Source: UBA1189 sp045594245
Lineage (GTDB): Bacteria > Bacteroidota > Bacteroidia > Bacteroidales > Bacteroidaceae
DNA length: 64,000 bases
Assembly (NCBI GenBank): GCA_045594245.1
Contig: JAZNYG010000066.1
Coordinates: forward strand, 1 to 64,000
Direction of reading: 5' to 3'
Below the pieces are notes generated by a model, which had not been told where the DNA came from, searched no databases, and worked only from the letters and a program-made list of their open reading frames with translations. Made by a program: the position numbers and the translations under genes. Shown here in pieces: positions 25,046-33,526 of the stretch. Every line of letters begins with the position of its first letter. Within the stretch, counting starts at the first letter, position 1.

Positions 25046-25915
25046 ATGGCAACCAAGAAATACCCCTCATTAGGCCGCGGCCTCGACGCCCTCATCTCCA
25101 CCGATACGGTGAAGACCGAAGGTTCATCATCCATCAGCGAGATAGCCATCAGCCAAATCAAGGCAAACCCCAACCAGCCGCGCCGCGAGTTTGACCCCGA
25201 GGCACTGCAGGAACTTGCCGACTCCATCAAGGAGATAGGCATCATACAGCCCATCACCCTGCGCAAGATGGACGACGGCACCTACCAGATTATCGCCGGC
25301 GAGCGCCGCTTCCGCGCATCGCAGCTCGCCGGACTCACCACCGTGCCCGCCTACATACGCACTGCCGATGACGAAAACGTGATGGAGATGGCGCTCATCG
25401 AGAACATACAGCGCGAAGACCTCAACTCCATGGAGATAGCCCTCGCCTACCAACACCTGCTCGAGGAGTACAGCCTCACCCAGGAAAAACTGAGCGAACG
25501 CGTAGGAAAGAAACGCACCACCATCGCCAACTACCTGCGCCTGCTCAAGCTCCCCGCACAGATACAGGTGGCACTCAAGAACCGCGAGCTCGACATGGGT
25601 CACGCCCGTGCACTCCTCGCCCTCGACAACCCCATAGAGCAGATACGCCTCTTCGAGGAGATACAGACCTTCGGCTACTCCGTACGCAAAGTGGAGGAGC
25701 TCATCAAGAAGAAAAAAGAGAAAACAGCCGCCAAGAAAGACGAGAAGAAAACCGCCAGCGACTACGACATACTGAAGAAACACCTGGCCAACTTCTTCCA
25801 AACCGACGTGCAGCTCACCTGCAACGCCAAGGGAAAAGGCAAGATTGCCATCAGCTTCAAGAACGAAGAAGAACTGGAACGTATCATCGGCATGTTGGAC
25901 AAACTGAAAGCATAA
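25046..25915 (+). CDS. parB: Chromosome-partitioning protein ParB/Spo0J
   Basis: A 289-residue CTPase/DNA-binding partition protein. The N-terminal ParB/sulfiredoxin-like domain shows NPNQPRREFDPEAL (about residues 37-50) and the CTP-binding GERRFRASQLAGL (about 85-97). The KorB-type helix-turn-helix covers SLTQEKLSERVGKKRTTIAN (about 147). A lysine-rich linker (KKKKEKTAAKKDEKKT) leads to the C-terminal dimerisation domain. Its stop overlaps the next start (TAATG). I found no clear parS palindrome in the window. Confidence 0.95.
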   Translation: MATKKYPSLGRGLDALISTDTVKTEGSSSISEIAISQIKANPNQPRREFDPEALQELADSIKEIGIIQPITLRKMDDGTYQIIAGERRFRASQLAGLTTVPAYIRTADDENVMEMALIENIQREDLNSMEIALAYQHLLEEYSLTQEKLSERVGKKRTTIANYLRLLKLPAQIQVALKNRELDMGHARALLALDNPIEQIRLFEEIQTFGYSVRKVEELIKKKKEKTAAKKDEKKTASDYDILKKHLANFFQTDVQLTCNAKGKGKIAISFKNEEELERIIGMLDKLKA

Positions 25916-26799
25916 TGACCTTCTACTACAAAAGAGCCATACAGACCCTCTTCCTCCTTGTGATGCTATGCCTACCCACAACGCTGGCAGCACAAGCTGA
26001 TGGCCTTGTGACCGATACCGTCGGCCACACCTTGAAGACAAGCGGCCAGCTCCCGATGAAACCTCAACGCGACAGCCGGCTAGTCCTAGGCGACACCCTA
26101 CCCTCACTCACTCCGCGTGAAGCACGGGCCATCACGCTCAGCGACTCGCTCCACCGCGCCGCGAAGACCGAGTTGGGTATACTCGATCCATCAGAGACAT
26201 CTGAACTCTCCGAGAACGCAAGCTCAGAATCCACCGACACCACGAAAGCTGCAAAAGCCCCCTCCCGCCACGAGCTACGCAAGCAGAAGATAACCACCTT
26301 CACCCCCGACCCCGGCAAAGCCACATGGGCCGGCATCGTGTTCCCTGGAGGCGGACAGATATACAACCACAAATACTGGAAGCTACCCATCGTCTACGGA
26401 GGCTTCCTCGGCTGCGCCTACGCCCTCAACTGGAACAACCAGATGTACAGCGACTACTCGCAGGCCTACCTCGACATCATGGACGACGACCCCGGCACCG
26501 CCAGCTACGAGGACTTCCTCCCACCCCGCTACAACGTGGAGGCCAACCGCGACTACCTGGAGCGCGTGTTCAAGAACCGCAAGGACAACTACCGCCGCCA
26601 GCGCGACCTCAGCATCTTCTGCTTCATCGGCGTATACCTCATCTCCGTCATCGATGCCTATGTCGATGCCGAGCTATCCAACTTCGACATTTCCGAAGAC
26701 CTCAGCGTGCAGGTGCGCCCCAGCATCATCGACCATCAGCGCCACGCCACGCCCCGCAACGCCCAGTCCTACGGACTCCAGTGCAGCTTCAGTTTCTAA
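25915..26799 (+). CDS. DUF5683 domain protein, exported
   Basis: A 294-residue protein with a signal peptide (about 1-27, ending TTLAAQ), a low-complexity Ser/Thr/Glu stretch to about residue 125, then the DUF5683 domain: ATWAGIVFPGGGQIYNHKYW (about 139-158), a hydrophobic helix (LPIVYGGFLGCAYALNW), DYSQAYLDIMDD and a second hydrophobic segment (IFCFIGVYLISVIDAYVDAE). It likely sits in the inner membrane or periplasm. In Bacteroidales it commonly follows parAB and precedes a LysM transglycosylase gene; here that neighbour is 6.7 kb away. Coupled to parB by a 1-nt overlap. Confidence 0.85.
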   Translation: MTFYYKRAIQTLFLLVMLCLPTTLAAQADGLVTDTVGHTLKTSGQLPMKPQRDSRLVLGDTLPSLTPREARAITLSDSLHRAAKTELGILDPSETSELSENASSESTDTTKAAKAPSRHELRKQKITTFTPDPGKATWAGIVFPGGGQIYNHKYWKLPIVYGGFLGCAYALNWNNQMYSDYSQAYLDIMDDDPGTASYEDFLPPRYNVEANRDYLERVFKNRKDNYRRQRDLSIFCFIGVYLISVIDAYVDAELSNFDISEDLSVQVRPSIIDHQRHATPRNAQSYGLQCSFSF

Positions 26800-26990
26800 G
26801 CCTGGAGCGTATTTATACAAAAACTGCCATCCTAATAATAGGAAGCCTGCCTGCCAACCCGAGAATGCTTGCGCTTCGGGCCAAGTTTCTCGCGCCATAA
26901 AATGGGAGGTTTAAGTTCTTTTTCTGATTACTCCGTAAAGTTTCGAAATACTTGTCCGAAAATCAAATTCCAAGCATAGAAAAACTTGCG

Positions 26991-27100
26991 TAACCGTGGA
27001 TATTTAATGAAATATCCGCGGATACGTAATGAAATATCCATGGATACGTAAGTAAATATCCGTGGATACGTGATAAAATATCCATGGATATTTGAGTTTA
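26991..27100. repeat. Five tandem 22-bp units, each centred on a palindrome
   Basis: Units start at 26991, 27013, 27035, 27057 and 27079. The typical unit is TATCC[ACG][TC]GGATACGTAAT plus AAA; the centres are CCGCGG, CCATGG and CCGTGG. The array sits at the left edge of the accessory insert between DUF5683 and the transglycosylase. There are no spacers, so it is not CRISPR. Confidence 0.85.
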
Positions 27101-27190
27101 TCTACTGTACTATCGGGAAAAATCTATTTGTCCGTTACTATTTTTATGAACTGCCAAATATCTTTTCTTCTAAGAAAAAAAACGCTGTTG

Positions 27191-27221
27191 CTTGTTTGTT
27201 GGCGATTAATGTGTATCTTTG
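27191..27221 (+). promoter_or_regulatory. Promoter for a probable structured RNA
   Basis: CTTG (27191-27194), 19 nt, TATCTTTG (27214-27221). No ORF of useful size follows; the transcript would run into the hairpins at 27276-27450. Confidence 0.55.
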
Positions 27222-27224
27222 CGG

Positions 27225-27480
27225 TAAATACAACAAAAAGTATAACACATTAAATGATTTGCCTATGGAGCATTAGCGTATAGCTGATACGCACATTTTA
27301 GACATATTGGGAAAGCGTTTAGCTTTGATCTTGTCTTTGAAACTTCGACACTTTCAAATTCCATCAAGAGTAAAGCGATGACGCTCACGCCATCAGGCGT
27401 GGGCTTTACTCGTTTATTTGATGGATAGGTAGTCGAAGACCTCAAAGACAGATACACAGAGTTTTGTCCGCGCTTTTTTT
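27225..27480 (+). ncRNA. Candidate structured non-coding RNA with a 119-nt hairpin
   Basis: Downstream of a promoter are three hairpins: GCGTAT/ATACGC (27276-27292), AAAGC/GCTTT (27312-27326) and a long composite stem from 27332 to 27450. In the long stem TGTCTTTGA pairs with TCAAAGACA, CTTCGAC with GTCGAAG, CCATCAA with TTGATGG, GAGTAAAGC with GCTTTACTC, and CACGCC with GGCGTG at the tip. A CGCTTTTTTT tract at 27471-27480 could end transcription. Reading frames across it lack a ribosome-binding site or family resemblance. It might instead be a leader or a mobile palindromic element; no reverse transcriptase is nearby. Confidence 0.5.
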
Positions 27481-27533
27481 GTGCGTTGATATAATATCTT
27501 GTATGATTTGTTGGAGGACAGAGATAGATAGTG

Positions 27534-27541
27534 TATATTTG
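27534..27541 (+). promoter_or_regulatory. -7 box for the lipoprotein gene
   Basis: TATATTTG, with GTTG 20 nt upstream as a partial -33 box. The ATG at 27571 follows after about 26 nt of leader. Confidence 0.6.
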
Positions 27542-27570
27542 CACAATTTTTAATAATAAAAGAAGTTTTT

Positions 27571-28194
27571 ATGAAAAAGTTTTGGACTATTTGCGTTCTT
27601 ATGACCGTTGCTGTAGTGGGCTTTACCTTCACCGCCTGTGACGATGAAGAAGAAGAACTGTATCCTCCCACGGATACGAATTATACAGCAAGCATAGCTA
27701 TCAAGGAAGCAACGCTGAAGCACGAAGCCCATATAATAAAATATAATCCTGAACGCTGGAGCACAAGGAGCAACGTGGTAATCTATGAAGACTACAACTA
27801 CAAATACACGCTAGCGCTCGGCAGAGGCCAGTTGCTGTTGCTTATGCATACCCGCACCGCTGGCCAGTGGGGCGATGCAGGGCAATACGAAGTGTTGGAA
27901 ACTCCTGACACCTGCTATGTGTTCCCCTATCTGGAGCAATGGGATAAGGTGAGAAGCATCGCCGATATCACCGAACACCCCGAATGCTATTGCGACGCCC
28001 ACGTAGACAGTCAGTATTCGTGGGTAGAGTATATTCCTCACTACGCGGCTGAGATGCAGCCAAAGTGCGGATACAGAGGCTATATCGCAACAGAGGATGG
28101 TGAACTGAAATACATCCGCCTGCACGTCAAAGAGTATACACTGGACGAGGTGGGTACGCTGGCTACGGCTACCGTGATGTATCAGCTTTATTAA
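27571..28194 (+). CDS. Surface-type lipoprotein of unknown function
   Basis: A 207-residue lipoprotein. The signal ends FTAC with Cys23, followed at once by DDEEEE, the acidic export signal that sends Bacteroidetes lipoproteins to the cell surface. The mature part is beta-rich with many Tyr and no transmembrane segment (YTASIAIKEATLKHEAHIIK). I recognise no family. The upstream sequence MKKFWTIC and the next gene's MKKFLTIC suggest related signal peptides. Both lipoproteins lie in the accessory insert between DUF5683 and mltD. Confidence 0.75.
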   Translation: MKKFWTICVLMTVAVVGFTFTACDDEEEELYPPTDTNYTASIAIKEATLKHEAHIIKYNPERWSTRSNVVIYEDYNYKYTLALGRGQLLLLMHTRTAGQWGDAGQYEVLETPDTCYVFPYLEQWDKVRSIADITEHPECYCDAHVDSQYSWVEYIPHYAAEMQPKCGYRGYIATEDGELKYIRLHVKEYTLDEVGTLATATVMYQLY

Positions 28195-28224
28195 AAAACA
28201 AACAACTAAAAAAAAGAATTGATT

Positions 28225-28587
28225 ATGAAAAAGTTTTTGACCATTTGCGCTTTCGTAGCAGCAACGCTTTCTCTTACAGGTTGTGCAGGAGTAGCAAACA
28301 CAGTATCAAACAACCTCACACAGACTCAGGTGGTATTGTCTGACGACAACTTCAAAGTTATAGGCCATGCCTATGGTGAGGCTACGGCAACTTATATCTG
28401 CGGCATAGGCGGACTGAGCAAGAAGGCACTCTACAACAATGCCATCAGCGAGATGTCGAAGAATGCCAACCTTCGCGGTGCGCAGACGTTGACCAACACT
28501 ACCGTGCACTACTCGGTAGCCATGTGGACTCCGTTTTATGTAAAAGTGACCTGCAGCGCTACAGCCAATATCGTACAGTTCAAGTAA
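28225..28587 (+). CDS. DUF6567-like lipoprotein
   Basis: A 120-residue lipoprotein starting at the second ATG, MKKFLTICAFVAATLSLTGC (lipobox, Cys20). The mature part TQTQVVLSDDNFKVIGHAYG then YICGIGGLSKKALYNNAISE strongly recalls a small Bacteroidales lipoprotein family that I know as DUF6567. The ending VHYSVAMWTPFYVKVTCSAT is beta-rich. Function is unknown. It follows the acidic-tailed lipoprotein by 30 nt, likely co-transcribed, and a strong terminator comes after it. Confidence 0.75.
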   Translation: MKKFLTICAFVAATLSLTGCAGVANTVSNNLTQTQVVLSDDNFKVIGHAYGEATATYICGIGGLSKKALYNNAISEMSKNANLRGAQTLTNTTVHYSVAMWTPFYVKVTCSATANIVQFK

Positions 28588-28622
28588 GTCACGCTGATTA
28601 TCGGTAAAAGATCATTTTGATT

Positions 28623-28658
28623 AAAGCGGTGGACATCTCATCCACCGCTTTTTATTTT
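28623..28658 (+). terminator. Intrinsic terminator after the lipoprotein pair
   Basis: AAAGCGGTGGA (28623-28633) pairs perfectly with TCCACCGCTTT (28641-28651), a 7-nt loop, followed by TTATTTT. Confidence 0.85.
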
Positions 28659-28811
28659 ATTCTCCTCTCGGCTTAGCTTCTCTTTCTTCCTTTTCGCTTG
28701 CTACAAGAACCCAAGCGAGCTTGGTTCTCGCTCGCTCATGCGTCAGTTGTTGCATCTTTAGTTTGCTCTGCAAGCAGAAGATAGGCGGCGGCTCGGAAAT
28801 GCTCAAATAAT

Positions 28812-28843
28812 TTTGGCATTTCGCTCGCCTTGCGCTATCTTTG
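28812..28843 (+). promoter_or_regulatory. Promoter of the PL11-like/beta-helix gene
   Basis: TTTG (28812-28815), 20 nt, TATCTTTG (28836-28843), a full consensus match. The sequence around it (GGCTCGGAAATGC) is GC-rich and contains an inverted GCGAGC motif. Confidence 0.75.
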
Positions 28844-28873
28844 TAGGATATTCCCGAAAAGCTTTTAATGACA

Positions 28874-31800
28874 ATGAAAAAGACGATATATATCCTATGC
28901 TCCTTGCTGATGATATTGCCCATGACGGCAACAGCACAGCGCATGCAACAGAAGACGGGACGCGGCGTAGTGGCGGTTAACCGCACAGGCGGACGCTCGG
29001 TGACCTCTGCCGGAGGACAGGGTAACCTGATATCGTGGCGCAAGCTAGCCGAGGAACCGGAAGGCACGACCTACAATGTGTATCGCCGCGTAGCAGGCTC
29101 GTCGGACTATACGAAGATGAACGGCACACCGCTGAAAGTGACCAACTACAAACCCTCGGCACTGACCAACAATACGGAATATGCCGTGACGGCCATCTCG
29201 CCCGAAGGCGTGGAGGGGGCGATGTCGGCACCGTTCCTCTACAAGACACAGGCGTGGCCAAACGTATGGTTCAACTTCGACTTTGACGACAAGGTCATCG
29301 CACGCAACGACTACCGCACAAAATATGTATGGCCTATGGATCTCGACGGCGACGGCGAATTCGATGCCGTGGTGTGTGACCGCCTCTATGCCGGAGTGGG
29401 CCCCGACGACGATGCCGAAGACCGACGCGACAATGACGCAACCGTAAGCCATAAGATCCAGGCATACCGCCTCAGCGGAGAACTGCTGTGGACGGTCGAC
29501 ATGGGGCCCAACATGAATATCTGCGGCGGACAGAACGATATGGTGGTCGCCTATGACATCAACTGTGACGGACGCTGCGAGGTCATCATCAAATCGTGTG
29601 ACGGCACCCGCTTCTGGGACAAGGAGAACGAGACATGGGGACTATATGCCATGAAAAGCCAGGTGCCCGACGTGGACGGCGACGGCATCGTGGACTACCG
29701 TCAGCAGACGGAGCGCAACCGCCCATTCTACGTGTCGGTAATCGACGGCACGACGGGCGAGGAGATAGCCTGCAGCGAACTGGATTACAGCGAAGTGCAC
29801 GACGGTGTGGACACCTATACCCGCACAAACCGCTCCGACTACATGAGCGACGGATACGCAGCCATGGACGGGCACTTTGCCATCTGCTACCTCGACGGCC
29901 TGCACCCGGCACTGGTCATGGAGTGTCTGGATCGTGAGACCAACAAGACTCACCACAACTACGTCTTCACATGGGAATATGACTGGACGGGCGGGGTGCC
30001 CTCCAACTGGCACCACTCGTCGACATGGAGCCGCAACGACAAGAAGCCCTGGCCGGCCGAGTTCCACCAGCTGCGCGTGGCCGACGTGGATGGCGACGGA
30101 CGCGACGAGATGATACAAGGCGGCTATTCGGTGAACCCCACAACGGGCTGGTTTGCAAGCCCGGGGATAGGACATGGCGACCGCTTCATCCTGAGCGACA
30201 TCGACCCTGACCGCCCAGGCTTGGAGGTCTACGCCATCCAACAAAGTGCCCTGCTGGGACAAGTGCTCTACGACGCACGCACCGCCGAGCGCATCAAAGA
30301 GTGGTACCTGCCCACGGTATTCGACGTGGGGCGCGGCGCCTGCATGGACATCGATGCTTCGCGCAAGGGCTATGAGCTATATAGCTTCACGGACGACTAC
30401 ATCTACGACTGCAAGGGAGAGAAGACCAGCTATGTCCGCTCGGCCTGTGGCATCAAAACGATGTTCGAAGGCGTATGGTGGAACGGCGACCTGCAGCGCG
30501 AGGAGCTGTCATCGCCCGGTGGTAGCGGATGGACTACCAACCTGATGATCACGCAGGTGCTCGACAAGGCGCGACTCGTGGAGTTCTCGCAAGAGAGCAA
30601 CTGGACAGCCGAAGGCGGCACAGGCACACGACCTGCCTTCATGGGCGACATCACCGGCGACTGGCGCGAAGAGATCATCCTGGCCAAGCAGAACAACGAC
30701 CAGAGCTTAGGACTCGTGGGCTACACTACCGCCATGCCCACCAGCTACAGTATCTATTGTCTGCAACAGGACCCCCACTACCGGGGCGATTGCACCACCC
30801 GCGGATACTACCAACACCCCAACACGGGCTTCTACTTAGGTGGCGACATGCCACTCCCACCTTTGCCTCCAGTGTTCGTCAGCGACCTACGCTGGAAGGG
30901 TAACGGAGAATGGACAACGTTCGACATGACACAGGCTGGCACCTATGCCGACGGCATGAGCCTGATGTTCGACCTCTCCGGTGACAACTCACGCCCCATA
31001 TCGCTGAAGGCTCCCATGGCGCCATCGGTACTCTACCTGATGAATCCGCACGGACACAACTACACCTTCAACAACAAGGGCACTACGGGCACAGGACAGC
31101 TCATCAAGTCGATGCAAGGCACAGCAACCTTCAATGCCAACTTGGGGCATACGGGGCCTACCATCATCAGCGAGGGGACGCTCTGCGTCAATGGGCACAT
31201 CGCAGGCCCTGTAGAGCTGCGCGCCAAAGGTACGCTAAGCGGAAATGCGACCTTGCAGGATACCCTCATTTTTGAGGGAGCACTCAACCACGAGGGATGC
31301 CGCCTACAGATTGCAGACATGACCTCTAAGAAAAGCATGACAATCCCCGGCAACGTATACCTCGAGGTGGATACAGAGGTTCTCGAGCCCGATTGCATAG
31401 ATTGCGAACCTTTCGTAACCTGTGGCACACTGGTGGTCGAAGGCAGCTTAACCTTCAAGGGCACCAACTACCTCACCGTGAATCTGATGAGCGACATGGC
31501 TGCCGAGTATATTATAGCTGAGTGCACGGACACACTCATCTGCGACCCTGCGAAACTGAAGACACGGGGGTTGGAAGGCATCAACTACGACCTGAAGGTG
31601 GAGAACAACCAGCTGATCCTTGTCATCAACGATACACGAGCAGCCACCGACGGAGTGCTATGGACAGGAACCGAGAGTGGAATTTGGGATTATAAGACAC
31701 CGAACTTCATCACCAACACGGCAACAGCCTTCGTGCCAGGCGATGCCGTCGTGTTTACCGACAAGGGACAGCAGAAGAACATCACACTCAACGAAATGAT

Positions 31801-33493
31801 GGTAAGCAATGGCGTGACGTTCCAAAGCGGGAAATACACCTTAAAAGGCGAAGGTGGCATCAGCGGCACAGGCAACGTCACGGTGGAGAAGGATGCTGAC
31901 GTGACCCTAAACATGAAATACAGCGATTACACGGGCAAGACCATCGTCAATGGCGGCCGACTGACCGTATCAAACTTCTATGACGGCGGACAGAAGAGCG
32001 CCATCGGTGCTGCCACGGCACAGGAGGGCAACCTTCAACTGAATGGCGGAACGATAGTGCTGAGTCAGGACAACATGGGCACCGACCGCATCATCACCCT
32101 CACCGACACGGCCACCATACACATCAGCAAGTCGAACAGCGCACTCTCAATGAAAGGACAGGTCAAGGGCTCAGGCTACCTGATCAAGGATGGCGCTGGC
32201 CAGCTGAACTTCGGCTATGGCGGAGAGAACAACTTCTCCGGACTTATCGTGAAGCAAGGTATCGTCGCACAAGGAGCCTGGAATGCCACCTTCGGCAAGA
32301 GCGGCTCTCCCATGCTGCTGGCAGGCGGCGAAGTACATCAAATCGACGTGAACAGCACATCGACAGTACCCAACCTCAATCACGTGTTCACCATCGTGGA
32401 GGGCACTAACAACACCATCGTAGGCTCTTCGCGCGGAAAAATCAACGGGTCGTTCCATGGCTGTGGAAACCTCAACATACGTACCCGATATGTGCGTTGC
32501 GACATAGGAGCCAGCTTTGCCAACTTCAAAGGCAAGCTTACCGCCAAGGGAGAAGGCGGCGACTTCCGACTGATGCAGAACGTCACCGACATGTCGCAGA
32601 CTCGCCTGGTCATCGAAGCAGGCACCTACATGGGCCACTTCTCCAGCGGAGGAAAGAACGAGGTAGCAGCAACGACGAAGATTGGCTCTCTCTCAAGCAC
32701 AGCTACCGACGCTATATTGGGTGGTTCGCAAAGCACCTGGTCGGTAGGCTATCTCGGCGAGAGCACTTCGTTCAGTGGCCTGTTCAAGGCCAGCCGCGTC
32801 AACAAGGTAGGCGCAGGGAAACTGACACTAAAGACCCCCGGACACACCTCACCTATCTTTGTTTCTGAAGGTATGCTGGAGCTGCAGAACACGACGGCTA
32901 CAGTCATGAACACGGGCCTCATCACCGTACAGAAAGGCGGACAGCTGCTCGGCACGGCCATGGCAGGTGACGTCACCGTACAGCGAGGAGGCCTCATCAC
33001 TGGCGGTCTTGAGACATCCACCTCGGGCTCGCTACGCATCAATGGCACATTGACACTACAGGCTGGAGCGACCGTCAAGGTGCGCTTAGGCAAGGGATTG
33101 GGCAACTCCACGATTACAGCCAAGGGCGCCATCAAGCACGGTGGCGACACCATCCTGGTGAGCATTCCCGCAGGACGCAAACTCAGCGTGGACGACGAGC
33201 TGACCATATTCAAACCTGGGTTCACTTCGGCCACAGGACAGTTCCACGTAAAGTGCGAAGCCGAGGACGGAAGCATCTATGAGTTAGACAGCTCCACATT
33301 ACTCACCGACGGAAAGCTACGCGTCAGCGGGGTTGCCTTGGGCATAGCAGGCATACCAGCTCCCGACACCTTGGTCGATGTCTATACCACCGACGGAACC
33401 AAGTTACGCAGCGCCGTCCCATTCCATCAAGCCCTCGATGGATTGCATCGTGGAATTTATATTGTTGGAGGCATGAAAATCTCAAAAAAATAA
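28874..33493 (+). CDS. Giant secreted PL11-like protein fused to an autotransporter-type beta-helix
   Basis: About 1539 residues with a signal peptide (MKKTIYILCSLLMILPMTAT). Residues about 30-670 form a PL11-like rhamnogalacturonan-lyase propeller: ISWRKLAEEPEGTTYNVYRR, WPMDLDGDGEFDAVVCDRL, repeated DGDG calcium loops and GDITGDWREEIIL. The block AGAHYTQF of the PL11 at 11383 is replaced by ICGGQNDMVVAYDINCDG, so activity may differ. Residues about 700-1440 are beta-helical repeats of the PATR type (GSGYLIKDGAGQLNFGY, NFSGLIVKQGIV, KVGAGKLTLKTPG). The last 50 residues (DVYTTDGTKLRSAVPF, then GLHRGIYIVGG) look like a sorting tail. Function is probably binding or cleaving pectic polysaccharide at the surface. 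Confidence 0.8.
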   Translation: MKKTIYILCSLLMILPMTATAQRMQQKTGRGVVAVNRTGGRSVTSAGGQGNLISWRKLAEEPEGTTYNVYRRVAGSSDYTKMNGTPLKVTNYKPSALTNNTEYAVTAISPEGVEGAMSAPFLYKTQAWPNVWFNFDFDDKVIARNDYRTKYVWPMDLDGDGEFDAVVCDRLYAGVGPDDDAEDRRDNDATVSHKIQAYRLSGELLWTVDMGPNMNICGGQNDMVVAYDINCDGRCEVIIKSCDGTRFWDKENETWGLYAMKSQVPDVDGDGIVDYRQQTERNRPFYVSVIDGTTGEEIACSELDYSEVHDGVDTYTRTNRSDYMSDGYAAMDGHFAICYLDGLHPALVMECLDRETNKTHHNYVFTWEYDWTGGVPSNWHHSSTWSRNDKKPWPAEFHQLRVADVDGDGRDEMIQGGYSVNPTTGWFASPGIGHGDRFILSDIDPDRPGLEVYAIQQSALLGQVLYDARTAERIKEWYLPTVFDVGRGACMDIDASRKGYELYSFTDDYIYDCKGEKTSYVRSACGIKTMFEGVWWNGDLQREELSSPGGSGWTTNLMITQVLDKARLVEFSQESNWTAEGGTGTRPAFMGDITGDWREEIILAKQNNDQSLGLVGYTTAMPTSYSIYCLQQDPHYRGDCTTRGYYQHPNTGFYLGGDMPLPPLPPVFVSDLRWKGNGEWTTFDMTQAGTYADGMSLMFDLSGDNSRPISLKAPMAPSVLYLMNPHGHNYTFNNKGTTGTGQLIKSMQGTATFNANLGHTGPTIISEGTLCVNGHIAGPVELRAKGTLSGNATLQDTLIFEGALNHEGCRLQIADMTSKKSMTIPGNVYLEVDTEVLEPDCIDCEPFVTCGTLVVEGSLTFKGTNYLTVNLMSDMAAEYIIAECTDTLICDPAKLKTRGLEGINYDLKVENNQLILVINDTRAATDGVLWTGTESGIWDYKTPNFITNTATAFVPGDAVVFTDKGQQKNITLNEMMVSNGVTFQSGKYTLKGEGGISGTGNVTVEKDADVTLNMKYSDYTGKTIVNGGRLTVSNFYDGGQKSAIGAATAQEGNLQLNGGTIVLSQDNMGTDRIITLTDTATIHISKSNSALSMKGQVKGSGYLIKDGAGQLNFGYGGENNFSGLIVKQGIVAQGAWNATFGKSGSPMLLAGGEVHQIDVNSTSTVPNLNHVFTIVEGTNNTIVGSSRGKINGSFHGCGNLNIRTRYVRCDIGASFANFKGKLTAKGEGGDFRLMQNVTDMSQTRLVIEAGTYMGHFSSGGKNEVAATTKIGSLSSTATDAILGGSQSTWSVGYLGESTSFSGLFKASRVNKVGAGKLTLKTPGHTSPIFVSEGMLELQNTTATVMNTGLITVQKGGQLLGTAMAGDVTVQRGGLITGGLETSTSGSLRINGTLTLQAGATVKVRLGKGLGNSTITAKGAIKHGGDTILVSIPAGRKLSVDDELTIFKPGFTSATGQFHVKCEAEDGSIYELDSSTLLTDGKLRVSGVALGIAGIPAPDTLVDVYTTDGTKLRSAVPFHQALDGLHRGIYIVGGMKISKK

Positions 33494-33526
33494 CATCATA
33501 TACAAAGACAACAAGCATTCATGAGA

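Noticed and set aside
26991..27100. Possible CRISPR array
   Set aside because: The 22-bp units are directly adjacent with no spacers, and no cas genes are present.
27225..27480. Retron RNA or 6S RNA
   Set aside because: No reverse transcriptase is near, and the internal loops do not match the 6S central bubble as I know it.
27263..27544. 93-codon minus-strand frame across the hairpin region
   Set aside because: The codons follow the stem sequence, so the frame looks like a by-product of RNA-type structure.
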